Under the pieces are notes generated by a model. The model saw only the letters and a list, made by a program, of their open reading frames with translations, had not been told where the DNA came from and ran no database searches. Made by a program: the position numbers and the translations under genes. A stretch of DNA of 64,000 bases from DDH964 sp963806685 (GTDB taxonomy: Bacteria > Desulfobacterota > Desulfuromonadia > Desulfuromonadales > DDH964), in contig CAWDZB010000003.1 in assembly GCA_963806685.1 (NCBI GenBank), forward strand, positions 62,001-126,000, read 5' to 3'. This document shows positions 1 to 8,765 of this stretch, piece after piece; position 1 is the first letter of the stretch, and each line of letters starts with the position of its first letter.

Positions 1-72
1 GTCAAGATCGAGGACGGCATCCGCCGTTTCGTTGCCTGGTTCCGCGAGGAAGGGGAAGGGACGGGCAAATAA
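1..72 (+). CDS. C-terminal end of a probable nucleotide-sugar epimerase (partial)
   Basis: An open frame enters from the left edge and stops at TAA (70-72). Only 23 residues are visible. They include the pattern G-I-R-R-F-V-A-W-F-R, which resembles the 'edGi.rFv.Wyr' ending of UDP-glucuronate/UDP-glucose 4-epimerases of the extended SDR family. The family call is an inference from this short tail. A strong promoter for the next gene begins four bases after the stop. Confidence 0.45.
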   Translation, partial: VKIEDGIRRFVAWFREEGEGTGK

Positions 73-75
73 CCC

Positions 76-104
76 TTGACAGCCGGGGGCGGGTGCCCTA
101 TATT
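76..104 (+). promoter_or_regulatory. Sigma-70 promoter for tRNA-fMet
   Basis: TTGACA (76-81) is a perfect -35 box. TATATT (99-104) is a near-perfect -10 box. The spacer is exactly 17 bases. The tRNA begins 14 bases after the -10 box, as expected for a stable RNA promoter. Confidence 0.85.
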
Positions 105-117
105 GCAAAATCCATGA

Positions 118-194
<77 letters not shown>

Positions 195-205
195 ATCGAC
201 GCCTA

Positions 206-236
206 GGGGGCCGCTGCCAGCGGTCCCCTGTTTCGT
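206..236 (+). terminator. Probable terminator after tRNA-fMet
   Basis: A GC-rich hairpin pairs GGGGgCCGCT with AGCGGtCCCC (206-229) and is followed by TGTTTCGTT. The U-tract is interrupted, so termination may be partial. Confidence 0.55.
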
Positions 237-277
237 TGCGCCATTCGACGGGAAATCTCAGGCCCCATGGTTTCCCC

Positions 278-306
278 TTGACAAGCTATGGGGCATGGGT
301 TATAAA
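278..306 (+). promoter_or_regulatory. Sigma-70 promoter for the second tRNA
   Basis: TTGACA (278-283) and TATAAA (301-306) are separated by 17 bases. The tRNA starts about 105 bases downstream, so a 5' leader must be removed by processing. Confidence 0.75.
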
Positions 307-411
307 GTACGCCTGCTGCCTCCGGGGAGCCCGGTGAATTCAGGGCAACCTATTGATTTTTAAAGAGGAAGTGCGGCGCGACCGAGTCGCGAGGCAAGCC
401 CAGATTAATCT

Positions 412-488
412 GGCGGTGTAGCTCAGTTGGTTAGAGCATGCGGCTCATATCCGCAGTGTCCGGAGTTCGAATCTCTGCACCGCCACCA
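412..488 (+). tRNA. tRNA-Met (CAU), elongator type
   Basis: This is a 77-nt cloverleaf with encoded CCA and a GGCGGTG acceptor arm pairing with CACCGCC. The anticodon loop CUCAUAU sits on a UGCGG/CCGCA stem. It lacks the initiator hallmarks (C1-A72 mismatch, triple G-C). A CAU anticodon can also belong to tRNA-Ile2, which the product of the adjacent tilS gene modifies to lysidine. The sequence alone does not exclude that reading, though the T-arm and acceptor look like elongator Met. Confidence 0.85.
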
Positions 489-494
489 TTTATG

Positions 495-534
495 CGAAGC
501 CCTTCCCGGACCCCGGGGAGGGCTTCGTCTTTTT
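495..534 (+). terminator. Rho-independent terminator after tRNA-Met
   Basis: A long stem pairs CGAAGCCCTTCCC with GGGGAGGGCTTCG (495-527) and is followed by TCTTTTT. The start codon of tilS lies 25 bases further on. Confidence 0.85.
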
Positions 535-559
535 CGTTCCTCATTCCGCCGGTGTTGAG

Positions 560-1930
560 ATGCTCGACTCCGTATCCCGCTTCATTCGTCGCCATGCCCT
601 GATCGCTCCCGGCGACCGGGTGTTGGTGGCGGTTTCCGGCGGCAGTGATTCGATCGCCCTGCTGGAAATCCTCCACCGGCTTGCGTCGGAATGGCCGCTG
701 GAACTGGCGGTGGCGCATCTCGACCACGGCCTGCGTTCGGAAAGCGCCGCCGACGCTGCTTATGTCGCCGCCTGCTGCTCCCGCCTCGGACTGCCGCTGG
801 AGACGGCGCGGATCAATGTCCGGGCTCTCGCCCGGGAGCAGAGGGGGGGGCTGGAAGCGGCGGCCCGGGAGGCGCGACGGGACTTCCTGGAGCAGGCCGC
901 GGCTAGCCGCGGCTGCCGGGTCATCGCCCTCGGCCAGCAGCGCGACGACCAGGCGGAAACCGTTCTCGAGCGCCTGCTGCGCGGCAGCGCGGCGACCGGC
1001 CTGGCAGCGATGCGGCCGAAATGCGGCCCCTTCGTGCGCCCGCTGCTGGAATGCTCCCGGCAGCAGTTGCGCGACTTTCTGGTTGGCCGGGGCCAGGGCT
1101 GGCGGGAGGATGCGAGCAATGCCGACCAGGCCTTTACCCGCAACCGTATCCGCCACCAGCTGCTGCCGCTGCTGGCGACCTTCAATCCCCGCATCGAAGA
1201 GCGGTTGTCCGGTCTTGCCGCCCGGCTGGGGATCGAGGAGGCCTTCTGGGAGGAGCTGCTCTCCGAGCATGAAAGGGAACTGGCGACCCCCCTCGATGAC
1301 GGGTTGCGACTCTCCGTCGCCGCCCTGGCCCTCCTTCATCCGGCGCTGCGGGATCGCCTGCTGCACCGGTCTCTGGTGCGCGTCCGCGGCAGTCGGCAGC
1401 GGCTGCTGGCGGTGCACATCGAGGCGGTTGGCCGGTTGCTCGACGACGGCCTGCCGCAGCGGGAGCTGCACCTGCCGGGGGTGCGGGTGCTGCGGCGCTA
1501 CGACGTCCTCGATCTTCGCCGTTTTCCGCCCCCTGCGGCGGAGGGATTCCACCTGATCCTCTCTGCCCCCGGCCGCTATTCCATCCCCGGGGGGATGGTT
1601 CTCGAGGCTGTCCTGCAACCGGCCGTGGCCGGGGAGGGGCCCTGGACGGCGGAGTTCGCCGCCGGGCAGGTCCCTTGGCCGCTGACAGTCCGCAGTTTCC
1701 AACCCGGTGACCGCATCCGCCTGGAGGGGGGCGGGCGGCACCGCATCAAGGAACTATTGCGCGCCGCCCGTCTCCCCCGGGAAGTGCGGGCCACCCTGCC
1801 GCTGGTGATCGCCGACGAGATCCTCTGGGTACCCGGTCTGCGCCGCTGTCCCGGACGCGTTCCGGCCGGTTCCGAAGAAGTTCTGCGACTGACCCTTTCC
1901 GGGGCCGGATGGGCGACTAAAAACTTGTGA
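560..1930 (+). CDS. tilS: tRNA(Ile)-lysidine synthase TilS
   Basis: TilS attaches lysine to C34 of tRNA-Ile(CAU), using ATP, so that the tRNA reads AUA and is charged with isoleucine rather than methionine. The 456-residue protein has the N-type PP-loop SGGSDS at residues 26-31. The conserved LDHGLR motif (about 53-58) follows, and a C-terminal TilS substrate-binding domain ends with the 'GDRIRLEGGGRHRIKELLR' stretch. The length is normal for the long form of the family. It stands alone between the tRNA terminator and ftsH. Its position beside a CAU tRNA is suggestive but may be coincidence. Confidence 0.95.
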   Translation: MLDSVSRFIRRHALIAPGDRVLVAVSGGSDSIALLEILHRLASEWPLELAVAHLDHGLRSESAADAAYVAACCSRLGLPLETARINVRALAREQRGGLEAAAREARRDFLEQAAASRGCRVIALGQQRDDQAETVLERLLRGSAATGLAAMRPKCGPFVRPLLECSRQQLRDFLVGRGQGWREDASNADQAFTRNRIRHQLLPLLATFNPRIEERLSGLAARLGIEEAFWEELLSEHERELATPLDDGLRLSVAALALLHPALRDRLLHRSLVRVRGSRQRLLAVHIEAVGRLLDDGLPQRELHLPGVRVLRRYDVLDLRRFPPPAAEGFHLILSAPGRYSIPGGMVLEAVLQPAVAGEGPWTAEFAAGQVPWPLTVRSFQPGDRIRLEGGGRHRIKELLRAARLPREVRATLPLVIADEILWVPGLRRCPGRVPAGSEEVLRLTLSGAGWATKNL

Positions 1931-2022
1931 TTCCGCAAGGGTTATGTTAGATTTCCGGTTACTTTTCCGGCCCGGACAAACAATCCGGCCCGGGACAGAA
2001 AACTTCTCCTCTAGGGGGTCCG

Positions 2023-3894
2023 GTGAACCAGTTCTATAAAAATCTCGCTCTTTGGCTCGTCATTTCCCTGGTCATGATCCTGCTCTTTAACATGATGACC
2101 CAGAAGGAACACGAGCAGAAGCCGATCAGTTACACCACCTTTCTGACCGCGGTCGAGGCCGGCAAGGTCGCCGAAGTGACGGTCCAGGGCTCAAATATCG
2201 AGGGAAAGTACAAAGATGACAAGCTCTTCAAGACCTACGCCCCCGATGACCCGAGCCTGATCAAGGACCTGCGCGACAAGGGAGTCACCATCCAGGCCAA
2301 GCCGGACGAGGACCGCTCCTTCTGGTTCACCCTGCTGGTTTCCTGGGGGCCGATCCTGCTGCTGATCGCGGTGTGGATCTTCTTCATGCGCCAGATGCAG
2401 TCCGGGGGCGGCAAGGCGATGAGCTTCGGCAAGAGCAAGGCCAAGCTCCTCTCCGAGTCCTCGCAGCGGGTGACCTTCAACGACGTCGCCGGGGTCGACG
2501 AGGCCAAGGACGAGCTTGAAGAGATCGTCGCCTTTCTCAAGGATCCCAAGAAGTTCTCCCGTCTGGGCGGACGCATTCCCAAAGGAGTGCTGCTGGTTGG
2601 CTCGCCGGGAACCGGCAAGACCCTGCTGGCCCGGGCCATCGCCGGGGAGGCAGGGGTGCCGTTCTTCTCCATTTCCGGTTCCGATTTCGTCGAGATGTTC
2701 GTTGGCGTCGGCGCCAGCCGGGTGCGCGACCTTTTCGTCCAGGGGAAGAAGAACGCCCCCTGCATCATCTTCATCGACGAGATCGACGCTGTCGGCCGCC
2801 ATCGCGGCGCCGGGCTGGGCGGCGGTCACGACGAGCGCGAACAGACCCTCAACCAGCTGCTGGTGGAAATGGATGGCTTCGAGTCCAACGAGGGGGTCAT
2901 CCTGATTGCCGCCACCAACCGCCCCGACGTCCTCGACCCGGCACTGCTGCGCCCCGGGCGCTTCGACCGCCAGGTGGTGGTGCCCCGTCCCGACGTCAAG
3001 GGGCGGCTGAAGATCCTCAGCGTCCATGCCCGCAAGATCCCGCTGGCCAAGGATGTCGACATGGAAGTGCTGGCCAAGGGAACCCCCGGCTTCTCCGGCG
3101 CCGACCTTGCCAACCTGATCAACGAGGCGGCGCTGCTCGCCGCGCGGGCCAACAAGGACCATGTCAACATGGAGGATTTGGAGGCGGCCAAGGACAAGGT
3201 GATGATGGGTGCCGAGCGGCGTTCGATGGTGATCACCGAAGAGGAGAAGAAGGTCACCGCCTACCACGAGGCCGGCCATGCCCTGGTGGCGCTCTTCATC
3301 CCCGGAGCCGACCCGGTGCACAAGGTCTCGATCATTCCCCGCGGCCGGGCGATGGGGGTGACCATGTACCTGCCCACCGAGGAGAAGTACAACGAGACCC
3401 GCGAGGGCCTGCATATCCGCATCTGCACCCTGCTCGGCGGCCGGGTCTCCGAGGAGCTTTCTTTCAACAGCATCACCACCGGGGCATCCAACGATCTGGA
3501 AAGGGCCACTGCTATCGCCCGCAAGATGGTGTGCGAATGGGGGATGAGCGACAAGCTTGGTCCGCTGGCTTATGGCGAGAAGGAAGGAGAAGTTTTCCTC
3601 GGCCGCGACATGGGGCATATGAAGAACTACAGCGAGAACACGGCCCAGCAGATCGATGAGGAAATCCGCAGCATTGTCCAGGAAAACTATACGCGGACCC
3701 GGGAGATCCTTCGGGGCCAGCACGAGGCCCTGGTGAAGGTGGCGGAGGCGCTGCTCGAACGGGAAAACCTCGACGGCAAGGAGATTCGTGAGATGGTCTT
3801 CGGCCCCGAAACGGAGCCGCCGGTCGCCGAGGGTGGAACGGTGGCGCCGGCGGACGGCCCCTGTCTCGAAAACGGTCCGGCCGCCGAGGCCTGA
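2023..3894 (+). CDS. ftsH: ATP-dependent zinc metalloprotease FtsH
   Basis: FtsH is a membrane-bound AAA+ protease that removes damaged membrane proteins and short-lived regulators. The 623-residue protein has an N-terminal membrane segment (about 8-25), a periplasmic domain and a second membrane segment (about 103-122). The AAA module has Walker A GSPGTGKT (about 194-201), Walker B IIFIDEIDA and the second region of homology. The zinc site HEAGH lies near residue 415. It starts at GTG 2023 behind an AGGGGGT ribosome site. A downstream folP is the usual Geobacter-type neighbour. Confidence 0.97.
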   Translation: MNQFYKNLALWLVISLVMILLFNMMTQKEHEQKPISYTTFLTAVEAGKVAEVTVQGSNIEGKYKDDKLFKTYAPDDPSLIKDLRDKGVTIQAKPDEDRSFWFTLLVSWGPILLLIAVWIFFMRQMQSGGGKAMSFGKSKAKLLSESSQRVTFNDVAGVDEAKDELEEIVAFLKDPKKFSRLGGRIPKGVLLVGSPGTGKTLLARAIAGEAGVPFFSISGSDFVEMFVGVGASRVRDLFVQGKKNAPCIIFIDEIDAVGRHRGAGLGGGHDEREQTLNQLLVEMDGFESNEGVILIAATNRPDVLDPALLRPGRFDRQVVVPRPDVKGRLKILSVHARKIPLAKDVDMEVLAKGTPGFSGADLANLINEAALLAARANKDHVNMEDLEAAKDKVMMGAERRSMVITEEEKKVTAYHEAGHALVALFIPGADPVHKVSIIPRGRAMGVTMYLPTEEKYNETREGLHIRICTLLGGRVSEELSFNSITTGASNDLERATAIARKMVCEWGMSDKLGPLAYGEKEGEVFLGRDMGHMKNYSENTAQQIDEEIRSIVQENYTRTREILRGQHEALVKVAEALLERENLDGKEIREMVFGPETEPPVAEGGTVAPADGPCLENGPAAEA

Positions 3895-3896
3895 GC

Positions 3897-5114
3897 GTGA
3901 CGGCGCCGCGACTGCTGACCGTCAGCAACGAAGCCGGCGCCCGTCGCGAACTGCAGCTGGTTGGCTGCGACCCGGGCGGCATCGAGCGGATGGCGGGCAA
4001 AATGCTCGGTCGAGTGGTGAAGATCTCCGCCGTTCCCTGCCGCTCCGCCAACATCCTCAAGCAGGAGATGCTCGCCCTGGGAGGGGATGCCGCTGTTGCC
4101 CGCGGTACCGTCGCCTGCGCCCTTCCCGCCACCGATGTCCTCCTGATCGGTTCCCAACGGCAGCTGGCTGACCTCGCTCGGAAACTGGCCGCCCAGCCCT
4201 TCGGTCTCGCCGAGCTCGGAGGACGGCTGGCCGTGCTGCTGACCGTATTGGCCAAGCCGGCCACGGCGCTGGCGGGGCGCAGCTGCCGGCTCGACTGCGA
4301 CCGGCCGCTGATTATGGGGATTCTCAACGTCACCCCCGATTCCTTCTCCGACGGCGGCCGCTACAACAGCATCGAGACCGCTCTCGAACAGGCTAGGGGG
4401 ATGGCCGGGGAGGGGGCTGACCTGCTCGATATCGGTGGCGAGAGTACCCGGCCCGGCGCCCCCGCGGTCAGTGCCGAACAGGAGCTGGAGCGGGTGCTGC
4501 CGGTGGTCGAAGCGTTGCGCCGGGAATGTCCGCTGCCGCTGTCGGTCGACACCAACAAGAGTGTCGTGGCTCGCGAGGTACTCGCTGCCGGCGCCGAGTT
4601 CATCAACGACATCAGCGGCTTCAGCTTCGATCCGGAGATGGCGGCGACGGTTGCCGCAGCCGACGGCGGGGCGTTTCTGATGCACACCCGCGGCCGGCCG
4701 GAGACGATGCAGCAGGATACCGCCTATGCCGACCTCCTTGGCGAGGTGCTTGCCGGCCTGGAAGCGGCCCTGCAGCAGGCCCGGACTGCCGGCATTCCCG
4801 AAGAAAAGCTGGCGGTTGACCCGGGCATCGGTTTTGGCAAGGACGCCGCTGGCAACCTGGAACTGCTGCGCCGGCTGCCGGAACTTCTGTCCCTGGGACG
4901 GCCGGTCCTGCTCGGCACTTCGCGCAAGGGGTTTCTCGGCCGGATTCTCGACCAGCCCGACCCCAACCAGCGACTTCACGGGACCATGGCGACGGTCGCC
5001 CTGGGAGTCGCCGCCGGCGCACGGCTCTTTAGGGTCCACGATGTCGGCCCGGCGCGGGAGGTGGCGCTCACCGCCTGGGCGGTGGTCACGGGACAGGTCG
5101 AAGGAAATAGGTAA
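3897..5114 (+). CDS. folP: Dihydropteroate synthase with N-terminal extension
   Basis: FolP condenses 6-hydroxymethyl-dihydropterin pyrophosphate with p-aminobenzoate in folate synthesis. The catalytic TIM barrel begins near residue 140 with MGILNVTPDSFSDGG, then GGESTRPGA, SVDTNK and the C-terminal GTSRKGF motif. All are standard folP signatures. At 405 residues it is about 120 longer than the classical enzyme. The extra N-terminal domain (with a NILKQEMLALGGDAAV stretch) is familiar from deltaproteobacterial homologues, and its role is unknown. The GTG start lies 2 bases after the ftsH stop, so the two are probably co-translated. Confidence 0.93.
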   Translation: MTAPRLLTVSNEAGARRELQLVGCDPGGIERMAGKMLGRVVKISAVPCRSANILKQEMLALGGDAAVARGTVACALPATDVLLIGSQRQLADLARKLAAQPFGLAELGGRLAVLLTVLAKPATALAGRSCRLDCDRPLIMGILNVTPDSFSDGGRYNSIETALEQARGMAGEGADLLDIGGESTRPGAPAVSAEQELERVLPVVEALRRECPLPLSVDTNKSVVAREVLAAGAEFINDISGFSFDPEMAATVAAADGGAFLMHTRGRPETMQQDTAYADLLGEVLAGLEAALQQARTAGIPEEKLAVDPGIGFGKDAAGNLELLRRLPELLSLGRPVLLGTSRKGFLGRILDQPDPNQRLHGTMATVALGVAAGARLFRVHDVGPAREVALTAWAVVTGQVEGNR

Positions 5115-5197
5115 AGGTTAAAGGAAGAGCGGGGATCGGGGCTGGCACCTGATTCCTGATATCTGAAACCTGGATATATTAGACGGGTGACGCAACC

Positions 5198-5986
5198 ATG
5201 GCCGGCTTGCTCGACCAACTGAAAAACTTCCGCTGGCTGCTTGACCTGCTCGATATCTTCCTGGTCGCCTTCATCATCTACCGGATCATCCTGCTCATCA
5301 AGGGGACCCGGGCGGTACAGATGCTCCTCGGCCTCGCCGTGGTGCTGATCGTCTACGTCGCCTCGCAGCTCGGCGGTCTCTACACGCTGCACTGGCTGCT
5401 CGATAACTTCCTCTCCTCGATCATTCTGGTCATCGTCGTCATCTTCCAGAACGACATCCGCCGCGCCCTTATTCACGTCGGCAAGAACCCCTTTTTCGCC
5501 GATCTCTCCTTCAAGGAGGAAGACGAGGTCATCGACGAGCTTGTCAAGGCCTGCGTCAACATGGCCAACAAGAAGATCGGGGCGCTGATCGTCATCGAGC
5601 GCGAGACCGGAATCAACGACTTCCTGGAGATCGGGGTGGAGATCGACGCCAAGGTCTCCAGCGACCTGATCGTCTCGATTTTCCTCCCCTATTCGCCGAT
5701 CCACGACGGTGCCCTGGTCATCCAGCTGGGGCGCCTCAAGCGTGCCGGCTGTTTCCTCCCCCTTTCCCAAAACCCGGACATCGCCAAGTCCCTGGGGACC
5801 CGCCACCGTGCCGCCATCGGCCTGACCGAACTGGTCGATGCGGTCGCTATCGTCGTCTCCGAGGAGACCGGCAAGATTTCGGTGGTGGTCAGCGGTCGCA
5901 TCACCCGGGATCTCGATTCCACGGCCCTCAAGCGGGTGGTGAAGCGCCTCCTCGAACCGCGCCCCACGCCGCGGAAGAAACGGTGA
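5198..5986 (+). CDS. cdaA: Diadenylate cyclase CdaA (c-di-AMP synthase)
   Basis: CdaA makes the second messenger cyclic di-AMP from two ATP. The 262-residue protein has three predicted N-terminal membrane helices (within residues 18-85) and then a DAC domain. Both catalytic signatures are intact: DGA at 170-172 and RHR at 202-204. It is followed 3 bases later by a YbbR-repeat regulator and then glmM, the classical cdaA-cdaR-glmM order known from Gram-positive bacteria. The messenger is therefore probably tied to cell-wall precursor supply and osmotic control. The 83-base gap upstream may hold a promoter, but none is clear. Confidence 0.95.
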   Translation: MAGLLDQLKNFRWLLDLLDIFLVAFIIYRIILLIKGTRAVQMLLGLAVVLIVYVASQLGGLYTLHWLLDNFLSSIILVIVVIFQNDIRRALIHVGKNPFFADLSFKEEDEVIDELVKACVNMANKKIGALIVIERETGINDFLEIGVEIDAKVSSDLIVSIFLPYSPIHDGALVIQLGRLKRAGCFLPLSQNPDIAKSLGTRHRAAIGLTELVDAVAIVVSEETGKISVVVSGRITRDLDSTALKRVVKRLLEPRPTPRKKR

Positions 5987-5989
5987 GCC

Positions 5990-6673
5990 ATGTTCGACGG
6001 TCTGACCCAGAACTGGGTACTCAAGCTCCTCTCCCTGGTTTTCGCCCTGATCCTGTGGTTTTTCGTCATGGGCGAGCAGAAGCTGGAGGTCGGTTATGCC
6101 GTCCCCCTCGAACTGAAAAACGTGCCGCAGGGAATGATGATCGCCAACGACGTGCCGAGCCTGATCGACGTACGCATCAGCGGGCCGCGTACGGTGCTGA
6201 TGAACGTCAAGCCGAGCGACATCAGCCTCTCCATCGACCTTAAGGATCTTCCGGCGGGAGTGACCACCTTCAAGCGCCTCGAAGAGCGGCTCAACCTTCC
6301 CAGCGCGCTCAAGGTGACGCGCCTTTCCCCCTCCTTCGTCGACGTCAAGCTCGACCGCCGCAAGGAGAAGGCGGTGCCGGTACGGGTGGTCTTTTCGGGA
6401 ACCCTGCCGGCCGGTTACCATATGACCGGCCTGACCGCCAACCCCGAGAAAGTGGTGGTCGAAGGAGCGGAAGGTGAACTCAAGGACGTCAACGAGGTCA
6501 CCACCGAACCCGTTGACGTCAGCGACGTCCATGAGAACTTTTCTCTCATGGTTCCGCTCGATTACCGGGGGAAGTTCACCTCACTCAAGACCGACCACGC
6601 CGTCGAGGTTGAGGTGCAGGTCGCGCCGGTACCCCAACCACCAGTTACCCAAAAGGAAAAGAATCGCCAATGA
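5990..6673 (+). CDS. cdaR: YbbR-domain protein, CdaR-like regulator of CdaA
   Basis: The 227-residue protein has one N-terminal membrane anchor (about residues 10-27) and YbbR-type beta repeats in the exported part, with the recurring pattern 'P..V.V.VRISGPRTVL' and 'VEVEV.V'. In Gram-positive bacteria CdaR binds CdaA and tunes c-di-AMP synthesis, and the same role is inferred here from gene order. The stop overlaps the glmM start (ATGA at 6670). Confidence 0.85.
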   Translation: MFDGLTQNWVLKLLSLVFALILWFFVMGEQKLEVGYAVPLELKNVPQGMMIANDVPSLIDVRISGPRTVLMNVKPSDISLSIDLKDLPAGVTTFKRLEERLNLPSALKVTRLSPSFVDVKLDRRKEKAVPVRVVFSGTLPAGYHMTGLTANPEKVVVEGAEGELKDVNEVTTEPVDVSDVHENFSLMVPLDYRGKFTSLKTDHAVEVEVQVAPVPQPPVTQKEKNRQ

Positions 6674-8040
6674 AGAAGAAGCTTTTCGGCACCGATGGGG
6701 TGCGAGGGGTGGCCAACATCCACCCCATGACCACCGAAATGGCCATGCAGCTTGGCCGCGCCGCGGCCTATATCTTCAAGGACGGCCAGCGTCGGCACCG
6801 GATCGTCATCGGCAAGGATACCCGCCTCTCCGGCTACATGATCGAGAATGCCCTGGCGGCCGGTATCTGCTCCATGGGTGTCGACGTGCTCCTGGTCGGG
6901 CCACTGCCGACCCCCGGCATCGCCTTCATCACTGCCTCGATGCGTGCCGACGCCGGGGTGGTGATCAGCGCTTCGCACAACGCCTACCAGGATAACGGCA
7001 TCAAGTTCTTTTCCCGGGACGGCTTCAAGCTCCCCGACGATCTCGAGCTGAAGATCGAGGACCTGATCTTCAGCAAGAGAATCGATTCGCTGCGGCCGAT
7101 CGCCGCCGAGGTCGGCAAGGCCTTCCGCATCGACGACGCCCGCGGGCGCTACATCGTCTTCCTGAAAAACGCCTTCCCCCGCGACCTCGACCTGAGCGGG
7201 TTGAAGATCGTCCTTGACTGCGCCCATGGCGCCGCTTACAAGGTTGCACCGGAGGTCCTTGAGGAACTCGGTGCCGAGGTCGTGGCGATCGGGGTCTCCC
7301 CGAATGGCACCAACATCAACGCCGGCTGCGGCTCCCTGCATCCCCAGGTGATGGCGGAAGCGGTGCGCGAGCACAGGGCCCAGCTCGGCATCGCCCTCGA
7401 TGGCGATGCTGACCGGGTGATCTTCGTCGACGAGTTCGGTAACGAGGTCGACGGCGACCAGATCATGGCGATCTGTGCCCGTGACCTGCTGGCGCGCGGC
7501 AAGCTGGCCAAGAAGACCCTGGTGGCGACGGTGATGAGCAACATGGGACTCGACATCGCCCTGCGCCAGGCTGGCGGCAAGGTGGTCAAGACCGCCGTCG
7601 GCGACCGCTACGTTGTCGAGGAGATGCTGCGCGGCGGCTACAGCTTCGGCGGCGAACAGTCGGGGCACATGGTCTTTCTCGACCACAGCACCACCGGCGA
7701 CGGCATGATCACTGCCCTGCAGGTGCTGGCGATCATCCAGCGCAGTTGCAAGAGCCTTTCCCAACTCGCACAGGTGATGGTTCCCCTCCCCCAGGTGCTG
7801 GTCAACGTCCGGGTCGCCGAGCGGCGGGAGCTGACCGAGGTTCCCCCGGTGCAGAAGGCGATCGCCGCTGCCGAGAAGCTCCTCGGCGACAGCGGCCGGG
7901 TTCTGATCCGCTATTCCGGCACCGAACCGCTGCTGCGGATCATGCTCGAAGGGCAGGACAAGCTGAAAATCACCGAACTTGCCCATGACATCGCCGGCGC
8001 CATCGAGCGTCATCTGGGTGGCAAAAAGGAGGAGAAGTGA
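6670..8040 (+). CDS. glmM: Phosphoglucosamine mutase GlmM
   Basis: GlmM converts glucosamine-6-phosphate to glucosamine-1-phosphate for UDP-GlcNAc synthesis, feeding peptidoglycan and lipopolysaccharide. The 456-residue length is standard. The active-site serine loop ISASHN places the phosphoserine at Ser102. The metal loop is DGDADR, the sugar loop is GGEQSGH, and the phosphate-binding loop is RYSGTEP. GlmM is a known direct partner and inhibitor of CdaA in Firmicutes. The adjacency here makes a similar contact plausible but unproved. Confidence 0.97.
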   Translation: MKKKLFGTDGVRGVANIHPMTTEMAMQLGRAAAYIFKDGQRRHRIVIGKDTRLSGYMIENALAAGICSMGVDVLLVGPLPTPGIAFITASMRADAGVVISASHNAYQDNGIKFFSRDGFKLPDDLELKIEDLIFSKRIDSLRPIAAEVGKAFRIDDARGRYIVFLKNAFPRDLDLSGLKIVLDCAHGAAYKVAPEVLEELGAEVVAIGVSPNGTNINAGCGSLHPQVMAEAVREHRAQLGIALDGDADRVIFVDEFGNEVDGDQIMAICARDLLARGKLAKKTLVATVMSNMGLDIALRQAGGKVVKTAVGDRYVVEEMLRGGYSFGGEQSGHMVFLDHSTTGDGMITALQVLAIIQRSCKSLSQLAQVMVPLPQVLVNVRVAERRELTEVPPVQKAIAAAEKLLGDSGRVLIRYSGTEPLLRIMLEGQDKLKITELAHDIAGAIERHLGGKKEEK

Positions 8041-8762
8041 GCGTGGCCAGGCTGGGAGTCAACGTCGATCATGTCGCCACCGTGCGTCAGGCACGGGGGA
8101 TCAACGAACCCGACCCGGTGGTCGCGGCGGCGCTGGCGGAACTCGCCGGTGCCGACAGCATCACCGTCCATCTGCGCGAAGACCGTCGCCATATCCAGGA
8201 CCGCGATCTGGAGGTGCTGCGCAAGACCATCAAGACCCGTCTCAACCTGGAGATGGCCGCCACCGAGGAGATGGTCGGTATCGCCCTGAAAATCCTTCCC
8301 GACGCCGTGACCCTGGTCCCGGAAAAGCGCGAAGAGCTGACCACCGAGGGAGGACTCGACGTCGCGCTGCACCGCAACTTGATCAAAAAGCAGGTCGACC
8401 TGCTGCGCCAGGGGGGGATCGTGGTCAGCCTCTTTGTCGACCCCGATCTGGAGCAGATCCGGATGAGTCACCGGGTCGGCGCCGACTTCATCGAGATCCA
8501 CACCGGGAGTTACTGCGATGCCGGCTCCCCCGAGCTGCGCAAGGCAGAGCTGGGCAAGATCGAAACCGCCATCCGCGCGGCCCGCAAGCTGGGTATGGGG
8601 GTCAATGCCGGGCACGGGCTCAACTATCAGAACGTCAGTGATGTGGTATCCTTGGGGGGCATCGAGGAGTTCAATATCGGCCACAGCATCATCTCCCGGG
8701 CAGTGCTGGTCGGCATGGAGCGGGCGGTGCGGGAGATGGCCGCGCTGGTCCGCGGCGGGTAG
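8037..8762 (+). CDS. pdxJ: Pyridoxine 5'-phosphate synthase PdxJ
   Basis: PdxJ closes the pyridoxine ring from 1-deoxyxylulose-5-phosphate and 3-amino-1-hydroxyacetone phosphate in the deoxyxylulose-dependent vitamin B6 route. The 241-residue TIM barrel starts with LGVNVDHVATVRQARG. It carries ITVHLREDRRHI, PDAVTLVPEKREELTTEGG and GHGLNYQNV, all family signatures. The GTG start at 8037 overlaps the glmM stop. A second in-frame GTG at 8043 is an alternative. Confidence 0.97.
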   Translation: MSVARLGVNVDHVATVRQARGINEPDPVVAAALAELAGADSITVHLREDRRHIQDRDLEVLRKTIKTRLNLEMAATEEMVGIALKILPDAVTLVPEKREELTTEGGLDVALHRNLIKKQVDLLRQGGIVVSLFVDPDLEQIRMSHRVGADFIEIHTGSYCDAGSPELRKAELGKIETAIRAARKLGMGVNAGHGLNYQNVSDVVSLGGIEEFNIGHSIISRAVLVGMERAVREMAALVRGG

Positions 8763-8765
8763 CCG

